64,000 nt of DNA, taken from the NCBI GenBank assembly GCA_963784065.1, contig CAWAQA010000004.1, positions 310,001 to 374,000 of the forward strand. Direction: 5' to 3'. The stretch is from CAWAQA01 sp963784065. GTDB lineage: Bacteria; Acidobacteriota; Vicinamibacteria; Vicinamibacterales; UBA2999. Positions 55,752 through 63,655 of the stretch are shown one piece after another. The translations under genes and the position numbers were made by a program. Below the pieces are notes generated by a model. It was not told the DNA's origin and ran no database searches. It saw nothing but the letters and a program-made list of their open reading frames with translations. Numbering within the stretch: the stretch's first letter is position 1; each line of letters begins with the position of its first letter.

Positions 55752-56319
55752 ATGCGTCTCGAACTGACTGGACGACACGTCACCATCACCCCCAACATCC
55801 GTAAGCTGGTCGATCAGCAGCTGAAGCACGTGCAGCGCCTGCTCAACGATCACGCGGTCTCGGGGCAGATCGTGCTCACCAAGGAGAAATCGCGCGTGCA
55901 CTGCGACGCGACCATCCACGCCCGCGGCGACAAGTTCCTGCACGGGGAGGCCTCGGGCAAGGACGTCGAGTCGGCCGTCGCCGGGGCGGTCGACAAGATC
56001 GATCGCCAGGCGCAGAAGATCAAGGGGAAATGGACCGAGAGCAAGCGCCGCGGCATCTCGGCGGCCAAGGCGGCGTCCGCCGCCCCCCGTCCCGAACGCG
56101 GCGGCAGGGCGTTTGGCGATCAGCCTCGCAGGCGGCGGAGAGGACGAGCTGCGGATCATCCGCGCCCGTCGCGCCGTGAAGCCGATGACCATCGACGAAG
56201 CCGCCATGGAAGTAGGGGACGACAACAACGCGTTCGTCGTCTTCCGCAACGCGGACAACGACGAGATCACGGTGCTGTTCCGCCGGGCCGATGGCAACCT
56301 CGGGATAATCGAACCGTAA
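55752..56319 (+). CDS. hpf: Long-form ribosome hibernation promoting factor, one frameshift
   Basis: About 189 residues if a shift near 56105 is repaired. The N-terminal HPF/YfiA domain has LELTGRHVTITPNIRKLVDQ and VLTKEKSRVHCDATIHARGD. A basic linker follows (KRRGISAAKAASA), then in the other frame the C-terminal dimerisation domain ELRIIRARRAVKPMTIDEAA and FVVFRNADNDEITVLFRRAD, ending GNLGIIEP. Long HPF dimers form 100S ribosomes in stationary phase. It lies between rpoN and hprK, its usual place. Confidence 0.88.
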
Positions 56320-56369
56320 GCGTAGCGGCCTGATGCAAGTGCGAAATGCACGATGACAAACCGGACGTT

Positions 56370-56406
56370 TGGCATTCGGCATGGGGCATTTGGCATTGAG
56401 CATTGA
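56370..56406. repeat. GGCATT-word repeat before hprK
   Basis: TGGCATTCGGCATGGGGCAT followed by TTGGCATTGAGCATT repeats the words GGCATT/AGCATT five times just before the hprK ATG. It occupies the place where a ribosome binding site should be and can be translated in frame as an N-terminal extension of hprK (from TTG 56369), which I regard as spurious. Confidence 0.5.
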
Positions 56407-56407
56407 C

Positions 56408-57406
56408 ATGGTCCCAGTCGTCACCGTCGCCGGCCTGCTGCACAGCCGGCCCGAAGCGATCGGCCTGCCGCTCGAACTGCTCAGCGGCGAGGGTGGCCTC
56501 GAGCGCGGAATCGCCAGCCCCCATATCCAGAAGACCGGTCTCGCGCTGACCGGTTTCGACGAGTATCTCCGTCCGGCCCGCATCCTCGTCTTCGGCGAGA
56601 GCGAGGTGCGGTATCTGGAAAGCCTGCCCGCCGAGCGACGGCTCAACACGCTCGCGTCGGTGTTCAGCCACGACATCCCGTGCGTGCTCATCACGGGCGG
56701 GTGGGTTCCCCCGATCGAGTTGCTCCTGGCGGCGGGGCGCTATCACGTGCCGTTGCTGCGGACCAACGTGGCGACGCCGCTCGCGATCGCCAAGATCACG
56801 GCGCTGCTCGACGACCGGCTGGCGGTCCGCGAGGTGATCCATGGCGTGCTGATGGACATCCTCGGGCTCGGCGTGCTGATCGTGGGCGAGAGCGGCATCG
56901 GGAAGAGCGAGTGCGCCCTCGACCTCGTCGTGCGCGGACACCGGCTGGTCGCGGACGACACGGTGGAGGTCCGCCGGCGCGGTGAGACCGTCGTCGTCGG
57001 CACATGTCCAGAGCTGACGCGGCATCACATGGAGGTCCGCGGCCTCGGCGTCATCAACATCCGCGACCTGTTCGGCGTCGCTTCGACGCGCACGACGAAG
57101 CGCGTGGAGCTCGTGGTGCAGCTCGAACGGTGGGATCCGGCTCGTGAGTACGACCGCCTGGGCCTCGACGAGAACGTCTACGACCTCCTCGGCTTGAAGG
57201 TCCCGCTCATCCGCATGCCTGTCGCCCCGGGCCGCAGCCTGGCCATCCTGGTCGAGGTCGCGGCGCGGAACCAGCTGCTGCGGACGCGCGGCCTGAACGC
57301 CGCGAAGGAGCTCGTGTCGCGCCTCGAGCAGCAGTTGCGTGACGAGGACAGCGACCCGGACGCGGACGCGGATGCGGACGAGCTGGACCCGGGGGACCGG
57401 CTGTGA
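56408..57406 (+). CDS. hprK: HPr kinase/phosphorylase
   Basis: 332 residues from ATG 56408 (an upstream TTG at 56369 would translate the repeat). N-terminal Mur-ligase-like domain with LSGEGGLERGI and PSIQ-like SPHIQKTGLALTGF, then the C-terminal kinase: Walker A GESGIGKSECALDL (about residue 159), a conserved ADDTVEVRR and the HPrK signature MEVRGLGVINIRDLFG. It phosphorylates HPr on Ser46 and removes the phosphate again. The last 20 residues are an acidic tail (DSDPDADADADELDPGD). rapZ overlaps its stop by 4 bases (GTGA). Confidence 0.93.
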   Translation: MVPVVTVAGLLHSRPEAIGLPLELLSGEGGLERGIASPHIQKTGLALTGFDEYLRPARILVFGESEVRYLESLPAERRLNTLASVFSHDIPCVLITGGWVPPIELLLAAGRYHVPLLRTNVATPLAIAKITALLDDRLAVREVIHGVLMDILGLGVLIVGESGIGKSECALDLVVRGHRLVADDTVEVRRRGETVVVGTCPELTRHHMEVRGLGVINIRDLFGVASTRTTKRVELVVQLERWDPAREYDRLGLDENVYDLLGLKVPLIRMPVAPGRSLAILVEVAARNQLLRTRGLNAAKELVSRLEQQLRDEDSDPDADADADELDPGDRL

Positions 57407-58401
57407 CGAAAGCGCGAACGTCGGTGTCAAATCGGACGCCACAACAGAAGGGCATCGTGAGGTCCGGCCTGGCCCGGAAAACGTCGGCCATGCGCCGGAA
57501 GACGGCGAGCCTCAGCTGGAAGTCGCCGGCGCGCCGGGGAACGAGGCGCTTCGTCATCCTGACCGGGTTGTCGGGGTCGGGCAAGACACACGCGGTGCGC
57601 GCGCTCGAGGACCTCGGCTACTTCTGCGTCGACAACCTGCCGACGCAGCTCATTCCGACGATGGCGGAGCTGACGAAGCGGGAGGATGCCGGCCTCGACA
57701 AGGTGGCGATCGTCGTCGACGTGCGGGAGCGCGAGTTCTCGGCCAGGTTTCCCCGGATGTACCGGCGGCTGCGGGCGACGCCGGGCGTGGAGCCGATGCT
57801 GATCTTCCTCGAGGCGAGCGACGCGGCGCTGATGCGCCGCTTCAGCGAGACGCGCCGGCCGCATCCGCTCGCGCCCGATCGATCGGTGAGCGAAGGCATC
57901 GCCGAGGAGCGCGAGCACCTGAAGGCGATCCGCAAGATGGCGGATCTCATCCTCGACACGTCGAACCTGACCGTGCACGAGCTGCGCGACATCTTCATGC
58001 GCATGTCCCGCGAAAGCGGCGGCGCACGCGCCGAGATGGTCGTCAACCTGGTGAGCTTCGGCTATAAACAGGGCGTGCCGATGGATGCGGACCTCGTGTT
58101 CGACGTGCGCTGCCTGCCGAATCCGCATTTCGTGGACAACCTGCGCAAGCTCACCGGGCGGGATGCCGCTGTCGTCCGCTACATGCGGACGCACGAGGCG
58201 ACGCAGGATTTCATCGAGAGGCTGACATCGTTCCTGAAGTTCGCGTTGCCGCACTACGTGCGCGAGGGGAAGAGTTACTTGACGGTGGCGATCGGCTGCA
58301 CCGGCGGGCAGCACCGCTCGGTGATGATTGCCGAGGCGCTGAAGAACGCGCTGGCGGACGTCAAGGGCGTGCGCCTCCGGGTGAAGCACCGCGACAGCTG
58401 A
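57403..58401 (+). CDS. rapZ: RNase adapter / nucleotide-binding protein RapZ
   Basis: 332 residues from GTG 57403, which overlaps the hprK stop. There is a basic N-terminal extension of about 48 residues (KTSAMRRKTASLSWKSPARR) not usual in RapZ, so a later start (ATG 57490) is possible. Walker A ILTGLSGSGKTHAVRALEDL, FCVDNLPTQLIP, Walker-B-like VVDVRERE, then the C-terminal domain FGYKQGVPMDADLVFDVRCL, PNPHFV and YLTVAIGCTGGQHRSV. In enterics RapZ guides RNase E to the GlmZ sRNA; in others it binds UDP-GlcNAc or controls envelope-sugar synthesis. Neighbours hprK and PTS genes match the classic order. Confidence 0.92.
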   Translation: MTKARTSVSNRTPQQKGIVRSGLARKTSAMRRKTASLSWKSPARRGTRRFVILTGLSGSGKTHAVRALEDLGYFCVDNLPTQLIPTMAELTKREDAGLDKVAIVVDVREREFSARFPRMYRRLRATPGVEPMLIFLEASDAALMRRFSETRRPHPLAPDRSVSEGIAEEREHLKAIRKMADLILDTSNLTVHELRDIFMRMSRESGGARAEMVVNLVSFGYKQGVPMDADLVFDVRCLPNPHFVDNLRKLTGRDAAVVRYMRTHEATQDFIERLTSFLKFALPHYVREGKSYLTVAIGCTGGQHRSVMIAEALKNALADVKGVRLRVKHRDS

Positions 58402-58460
58402 GGAACCATGTCTCGAGGCTTGTCGCGGCAAGGTGGAGAGGGCCGGAAGACCCGGCAACG

Positions 58461-58871
58461 ATGATCGGGATCGTCGTCGTCACCCATGGACAGCTGGCGA
58501 CCGAGCTGCTGAATGCCGCCGAGACGATCGTCGGCGACCTGCCGCGCTTCACGGCCGTGTCGATCGGCTGGCACGAGGATACGCAGGATGCGCGCGACGA
58601 GATCGCGGCGGCCATCGGCCGCGTGCAGCAGGGTCAGGGCGTGGTGATCCTGACCGACATGTTTGGCGGGACGCCGTCGAACCTGGCGATGTCGTTTCTC
58701 GGGCAGCAGGACGTTGAAGTGATCACCGGCGTGAACCTGCCGATGTTGATCAAGCTGGCCGGCCTGAAGGAGCAGGACAGCCTGCTGACGGTCGCGCGCG
58801 AGATGCGCGAACATGGACGCAACGCGATCTGGGTGGCATCGGACCTGTTGCGGGGCGAGAAGGCTCAATGA
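58461..58871 (+). CDS. PTS system EIIA component, mannose (Man) family
   Basis: 136 residues. The Man-type EIIA fold: MIGIVVVTHGQLATELLNAA, phosphorylated at His9, then VVILTDMFGGTPSNLAMSFL and VITGVNLPMLIKLAGLKEQD. It would receive phosphate from HPr. EIIB, EIIC and EIID genes are absent here, so this EIIA probably regulates rather than transports. It replaces the EIIA-Ntr (PtsN) that is usual beside rpoN in Proteobacteria. Confidence 0.9.
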   Translation: MIGIVVVTHGQLATELLNAAETIVGDLPRFTAVSIGWHEDTQDARDEIAAAIGRVQQGQGVVILTDMFGGTPSNLAMSFLGQQDVEVITGVNLPMLIKLAGLKEQDSLLTVAREMREHGRNAIWVASDLLRGEKAQ

Positions 58872-58972
58872 TGGTCGGTGTGCGAGCCTGCCGCCTGTAT
58901 TGCAGTCTGTACGCAGCCGTCTGCAGTGTTTCGATCGACGGTCACGGTGAAGATCGAGGATTGTAGATAGAG

Positions 58973-59251
58973 ATGACCAGCAAAGCGGTCGTCGTGAGCA
59001 ACCCGCTCGGGCTCCATGCCCGCGCGGCGGCGCGGTTCGTGCACCTGGCGACGCGGTTCGCGTCGCAGATTCGCGTCGCGCGGGAGTCGAAGGTGATGGA
59101 CGGGAAGAGCATCATGGGTATCCTGCTGCTGGCCGCCGCGCGCGGCACGACCATCACGATTAGCGCCGAGGGCCTCGACGAGGCTGATGCCGTCGCGGCG
59201 CTGGTGCGGCTGGTCGAATCCGGCTTTGGTGAGGAGTCGTGGAACGCCTGA
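58973..59251 (+). CDS. ptsH: Phosphocarrier protein HPr
   Basis: 92 residues. His15 in LGLHARAAARFV is the EI-dependent phosphorylation site, and Ser46 in VMDGKSIMGILLLAA is the HprK site. The C-terminus is typical (SGFGEES). Both regulatory sites are present, so HPr can be controlled by EI and by HprK. The ptsI start overlaps its end by 13 bases. Confidence 0.93.
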   Translation: MTSKAVVVSNPLGLHARAAARFVHLATRFASQIRVARESKVMDGKSIMGILLLAAARGTTITISAEGLDEADAVAALVRLVESGFGEESWNA

Positions 59252-61030
59252 AGGGAATCGGAGTCTCGGGCGGCCTGGCCGCCGGCCCCGCACTGGTCGC
59301 TATCCAGCGGACGCAGGTCATCCGCTTTCCGATCGCGCCGGACCGCGTCGCGCGCGAGCTGTCGGCGCTCGAGCGGGCGCGCCTGCGTTCGCACGACCAG
59401 CTGAAGCAGATCCGCGGGAGGATCGCCGAGTTGCAGGGCACGGATCTCGCGGCGATCTTCGACGCGCAGCTGCTGATGCTCGACGACCCGATGCTCGTCG
59501 GCCGCGCGGCGACCATCGTCCTCGAGGAGCGCGTCAACGCCGAGTGGGCGGTGCAGCGCGCGCTCGACGAGCTCGCGGCGGTCTTCAACGACGTCGAGGA
59601 TCCCGTACCTGCGCGAACGCAAGGGCGACCTGCACGACGTCGCCGGACGCCTGCGCATGAACATGCGGAGCGAGAAGGGCGGCCCGCGCGATCTGCTGCA
59701 GGATCTCGACACACCCTGCGTCCTCGTCGCCGACGAGCTCACGCCGTCGGTGGTCGCGCAGCTCGACTGGACGCGCATCCGCGGCTTCGTCACCGACGCC
59801 GGCAGCCGCACCTACCACACGGCCATCCTCGCCCGATCGCTCGGCGTCCCGGCCGTCGTCGGCCTGCACGACGTCACGACGCGAATTCCGCCCGGCGCCT
59901 CGGTCATCGTCGACGGCGATACCGGCGACGTCATCATCAGCCCGTCACCGCAGATGCGACAGGAGGCGGAGGCGCGTACACGGCTCGCCAGGCTGCAGGT
60001 GACGCCGCCGCGTCATTGGGAGGGGCCGACCGAAACGCGCGACGGTGTCCGCATCCAGCTCCAGGCCAACATCGAGCGGTCCGACGACGTGTCGTCGGCG
60101 CTGGCGTCGGGCGCAGAGGGAATCGGCCTCTACCGATCCGAGTTCCTGCTGGTCGGCGGGCCGCCGGACATGGCGGCCGAGGAGGAGCAATACCACGTCT
60201 ACCGCCAGGTCGTGGAGCGCATGGCGCCGAGGCCGGTGACGATCCGGACGTTCGACATCGACGAGCGGCAGCTCGCGCGGCCGCTCGTGGACGCGGCGCT
60301 CGACGCGCGATGGTTCCCCGATGCCGAGCGCGCGGAGCGCGCGGGCCATGGCGGTCTGCGCGGCATCCGCTTCGGCCTGGCGCAGCCGGCCATCTTCAAG
60401 ACGCAGCTGCGCGCGCTGCTGCGCGCGGCGGCCTACGGGCCGCTGCGGATCATGTTCCCGTTCGTGTCGTCGGTGCAGGAGGTGCGCGCGGCGCGGGCCC
60501 TGCTCGCGGAGGCGCGGGCCGAGCTCGGTGAGCGCGGGACCACGACGCCCGACGTCTCGGTCGGGATCATGATCGAGGTGCCGTCGGCCGCGTTCACCGC
60601 GTCGCTGCTGGCGCGCGAGGTGGACTTCTTCACCATCGGCACGAACGATCTGATTCAGTACACGCTGGCGGTGGATCGCACCGACGAGCGCGTGTCCGAT
60701 CGCTACGAGCCGCTGCATCCAGCCGTGCTGCGGCTGCTGCGCCAGGTGCGGCGCGGCGCGGTGCGGCGCGGCATTCCGGTGTCGGTGTGCGGTGAGATGG
60801 CGTCGGACCCGCTGCTGCTGCGGCTGCTGATCGGCTGCGGGCTGACCGAGTTCAGCATGACGCCCGGCGCGATTGAGATGGCGCGGCGCGTCGTCCAGGA
60901 GACCAGCGCCGGGGAGATGGCGCGCATCGCCGCCCGCGTGCTCACGCTCGGGACTGTGGACGAGATCGAGCAGTTCCTGCGGGATTCCTTCAAGCATCCG
61001 GGTCAGCGCGAAAAGGTGAACACCGAATGA
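59239..61030 (+). CDS. ptsI: PTS enzyme I (phosphoenolpyruvate-protein phosphotransferase), one frameshift
   Basis: About 597 residues, start ATG/GTG 59239. N-terminal HPr-binding domain (LKGIGVSGGLAAGPALV, IFDAQLLMLDDPMLV), a shift near 59605 joining VFNDVEDP to LRERKGDLHDVAGR. The phospho-His domain has SRTYHTAILARSLGVPAVVG, with the catalytic His in TYHTAI (family TSHTAI). PEP-binding blocks: GIGLYRSEFLLVG, GLRGIRFGLAQPAIFKTQLR, RIMFPFVSSVQEV, MIEVPSAAF, FFTIGTNDLIQYTLAVDR and VCGEMASDPL. It starts the relay PEP to EI to HPr to EIIA. Confidence 0.93.
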
Positions 61031-61395
61031 GCAACGGCATCGAGAACGTCGTCACGCGCGTGGACAAGCCCTGGGGGCACGAGCTGCACTGGGCGAAAAC
61101 GGATCGGTACGTCGGGAAGGTGCTGCACGTGAAGGCCGGCCATGCGCTCAGCCTCCAGTACCACAACCGGAAAGACGAGACGATGTACCTGTACTCGGGA
61201 AAAATGGTGTTGGAGACGGAGCAGCAGGGCCAGCTCGTGAAGCGCGAAATGCGGCCCGGCGATTCGGTGCACATCACGCCGAAGACGGTCCACCGCATCA
61301 CGGCAGTGGAGGACTGCGACGTCCTCGAAGTATCGACGCCCGAACTGGATGACGTGGTGAGGCTGGAAGATCGGTACGGAAGGAAAGGGACGTAG
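61027..61395 (+). CDS. Cupin protein, mannose-6-phosphate isomerase-like
   Basis: 122 residues; the start overlaps the ptsI stop by 4 bases (ATGA), so it is coupled to the PTS genes. The cupin core is VDKPWGHELHWAKTDRYVGK, LHVKAGHALSLQYHNRKDET and MRPGDSVHITPKTVHRI, with His and Glu metal ligands. It resembles the type II phosphomannose isomerase or GDP-mannose pyrophosphorylase C-terminal cupin. As a stand-alone domain it could isomerise or bind a sugar phosphate, and so link the PTS relay with sugar-phosphate level. That is inference. Confidence 0.8.
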   Translation: MSNGIENVVTRVDKPWGHELHWAKTDRYVGKVLHVKAGHALSLQYHNRKDETMYLYSGKMVLETEQQGQLVKREMRPGDSVHITPKTVHRITAVEDCDVLEVSTPELDDVVRLEDRYGRKGT

Positions 61396-61399
61396 CGTA

Positions 61400-61515
61400 G
61401 CAGGCAGCCGGCAGCGTGCAGTCCGCGGGCAGGCGAAGCCCGCCTCGACGAACGCGATTGTCTGTTCAGCGTCGTCGAGGCGGACCTTCAGGTCCGCCTG
61501 TCACTGCCAGCTGCC
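61400..61515. repeat. Palindromes between the cupin gene and ssb
   Basis: Contains GCAGGCAGCCGGCAGCGTGC on the left and TCACTGCCAGCTGCCGGCTG on the right, approximate reverse complements, and between them a perfect GCGGACCTTCAGGTCCGC palindrome (61480-61497) identical to the copy at 21021. It lies between converging genes and could also terminate transcription from both sides. Confidence 0.65.
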
Positions 61516-61523
61516 GGCTGGCC

Positions 61524-61964
61524 TTAGAACGGAATATCGTCGTCGGTGATCGGCTCCATCGGCGGCTCGTCCATCCCGCCGCCTGTGCACCTGCGAGCTG
61601 CCGCCGGCTCGACGCCGCGGCCGCCCCCGCCACCACCGCCGCCGAGCAGCGTGATGCGGTCGGCCTTGATCTCCGTCGTGTAGCGCTTGTTGCCGTCCTT
61701 GTCGTCCCACTGGCGGGTCTGCAGACGCCCTTCGACGTAGATCTGCTTGCCCTTCGTCAGGTACTCCTGCAGGCTTTCGGCCTGCTTGCCCCAGAGCACC
61801 ACGCGGTGCCATTCGGTCTTTTCCTGGCGCTGCTGCTGCTTGTCGTTCCACACCTCGGTGGTCGCGAGGTTGAGGGTGGCCACGGCGGCGCCGCCGGGCG
61901 TGTAGCGAAGCTCCGCGTCGCGCCCGAGGTTGCCGACCAGAATGACCTTGTTCACACTGCCCAT
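61524..61964 (-). CDS. ssb: Single-stranded DNA-binding protein
   Basis: 146 residues. N-terminal OB fold: MGSVNKVILVGNLGRDAELR, YTPGGAAVATLNLATTEVW, TEWHRVVLWGKQAESLQEYL, GKQIYVEGRLQTRQWDDKDG. A Gly-rich linker (GGGGGGGGRG) precedes the acidic tip EPITDDDIPF, which recruits repair proteins. It coats ssDNA in replication and repair. It is set between repeat elements on both sides and transcribed alone. Confidence 0.94.
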   Translation of the reverse strand: MGSVNKVILVGNLGRDAELRYTPGGAAVATLNLATTEVWNDKQQQRQEKTEWHRVVLWGKQAESLQEYLTKGKQIYVEGRLQTRQWDDKDGNKRYTTEIKADRITLLGGGGGGGGRGVEPAAARRCTGGGMDEPPMEPITDDDIPF

Positions 61965-61973
61965 CGAGATCCT

Positions 61974-62072
61974 TTCGGCGGACCTTCAGGTCCCCCTCTA
62001 CGCATTCGCCCGCAGGCGGACTGGCGGTCCACCTCTACGCATCCGCTTCAGGCGGACCTGTGAGTCCGCCGC
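61974..62072. repeat. GCGGACC..GGTCCGC-type palindromes upstream of ssb
   Basis: Two imperfect copies, GGCGGACCTTCAGGTCCCCC (about 61976) and AGGCGGACCTGTGAGTCCGC (about 62050), with a third, weaker GGCGGACTGGCGGTCC between them (about 62015). They occupy the space between ssb and the convergent-side Tol cluster, where the ssb promoter should be. Confidence 0.6.
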
Positions 62073-62122
62073 TACCTGTTCACATGGACACTACCGTGGT
62101 GGTGTGACAGACGAGGTCACGA

Positions 62123-63018
62123 CTACGGCGTCGGCGGGCGCTGCTGGCGCGCGAGGCGGTCGAGGCCCTGCTTGGCGAGCCGGGCGCCGTCGCTCTCCGG
62201 GAAGGTCTTGACCACGGTTTCCCACGACGCGCGTGCCGCATCGATCTGCCCCATTCGCTCCTGCGCGATGCCGCGCTTGTAGTACGTCTCGGGGACGATG
62301 CTCGACATCGGGTAGTTCTGAATCACCGCATTGTATGCGGCAACGGCGTCTTCGAAGCGGCTTCTGTGACGCGTACGACTCGCCGATCAGGTGTTGCGCC
62401 TCGCCGGCCGACTCCGATCGCGGAAAGGCCTTGAGGAACGCGTCGAACCCGTTGATCGCCAGCGAATACTGCCCGGCGAAGTAGTCGCCGCGCGCGGTTT
62501 CGAACATCCGCGTCGGCGAGAGCCCGAGGGTCGAGGGCAGCGGGGCCGGGACGGGCGGCGGCACCGCCGCCGGCGCGTTCGGATCGATCGGCGCGTTGGG
62601 ATCGACGACGGGCGGCAGGCGCCAGCGTTGTCTGCTGTTGCTGCTGCATGGCGAGCATCGAGCTGCGCAGCGCCTCGAGCTCCTCACGCAGCGTCGCGAT
62701 CCGCAGGTTGGTGTCGTCGGTCCGCTCGCGGATCACGCGCACGTCGTTCGCCATGTTGTCGATGATCAGCTTCTGATCGGCGAAGCCCTTGCGGTTGGCG
62801 TTGTTCGTGTCGTCGATGCGCGTGTTGATCGCCTTGACCGCCTGGTCGAGGTTTCGCTGAGCGCGGCCACCGCGATCGCGAGCTGCTGCGTCTGCTCCTG
62901 CAGCATGCGCACCTCGGCGGCCAGCTGCTGGTGCTCGCGGTTCTGCGCCGCGGCCGGCGACGCCACGGCGCGTCCAACCGGCAGCGCCACCGCGCCGCAT
63001 CGAACAAAGCTTCTTCAT
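62123..63018 (-). CDS. cpoB: Tol-Pal system TPR protein CpoB/YbgF, frameshifted
   Basis: About 298 residues when joined. Start ATG 63018 (MKKLCSM) opens a probable signal sequence, then NREHQQLAAEVRMLQEQTQQ, a coiled coil that forms trimers in YbgF, and DQAVKAINTRIDDTNNANRK. After a Pro-rich linker (DPNAPIDPNAPAAV) come TPR helices: TARGDYFAGQYSLAINGFDA, SAGEAQHLIGESYASQ and, in another frame, TYYKRGIAQERMGQIDAARA. Shifts lie near 62950, 62860, 62620 and 62355. It coordinates peptidoglycan synthesis with outer-membrane constriction. It follows pal and tolB in the usual order. Confidence 0.82.
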
Positions 63019-63028
63019 AGTCAGAGCC

Positions 63029-63619
63029 TCATTTCGACGTGATCACGAAGTGCGCGCGCCGGTTCTTCGCCCACGCGTCCTCATTGTGACCCGGATCGAA
63101 GGGGAACTCCTTCCCGTAGCTCACCGTGCGGATGCGGTCGGGCGGGATGCCGAGCGACACGAGGTAGGTCTTCACCGCCACCGCCCGGCGCTCGCCGAGC
63201 GCCAGGTTGTATTCGGCGGTGCCGCGCTCGTCGCAGTGGCCCTCGAGGGTGACGACCCACGTCGGGTACTTCTTCAGCAGCTCCGCGTTCGACTGCGCGA
63301 TCGCCGCGGCCGGCGTCGTCGAGGTCCGCGCTGTCGAGCGCGAAGAACACCGGCCGGAACGGGGAGTCGCGGTTGAGATCGTCGAGCGAGCGATTGGCGA
63401 TCGGAGTCCTCGCGCCAGCGGCTGCGGCGGCACCGGCAACGACTCTTCCACGCGCTGCGGCGGGGGCGGGGGCGGGGCGGTCGTCACGGCCGGCGGCGTG
63501 GCGACCGGCGGCGGCGGCGGCGCCGCGACGGCGGCTGCCGGCGCGAGCACGACGCGGCGAGCGACGCCGATCAGGATGAGGAGCACTCCGACTGCACTGA
63601 ACCTGCGCATCTCTTGCAT
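63029..63619 (-). CDS. pal: Peptidoglycan-associated lipoprotein Pal, frameshifted
   Basis: About 196 residues. The start ATG 63619 has GAGGA upstream. The signal sequence is MRRFSAVGVLLILIG; a lipobox LAASC occurs in another frame at the expected place, so the lipid-anchor Cys was probably lost to a single-base error. A Pro-rich stretch follows, then, partly in another frame, RTPIANRSLDDLNRDSPFRP and VFFALDSADL, and the OmpA/Pal peptidoglycan-binding domain LEGHCDERGTAEYNLALGER with RRAVAVKTYLVSLGI and RRAHFVITSK. It anchors the outer membrane to the wall. Gap to cpoB: 10 bases. Confidence 0.87.
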   Translation of the reverse strand: MQEMRRFSAVGVLLILIGVARRVVLAPAAAVAAPPPPPVATPPAVTTAPPPPPPQRVEESLPVPPQPLARGLRSPIARSTISTATPRSGRCSSRSTARTSTTPAAAIAQSNAELLKKYPTWVVTLEGHCDERGTAEYNLALGERRAVAVKTYLVSLGIPPDRIRTVSYGKEFPFDPGHNEDAWAKNRRAHFVITSK

Positions 63620-63655
63620 CGGTCCTCGTCGGACGATTCAGACAGGTACATGCTA

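Noticed and set aside
56369..56407. N-terminal extension of hprK from TTG 56369
   Set aside because: It would translate the GGCATT word repeat; starting at ATG 56408 matches the family start.
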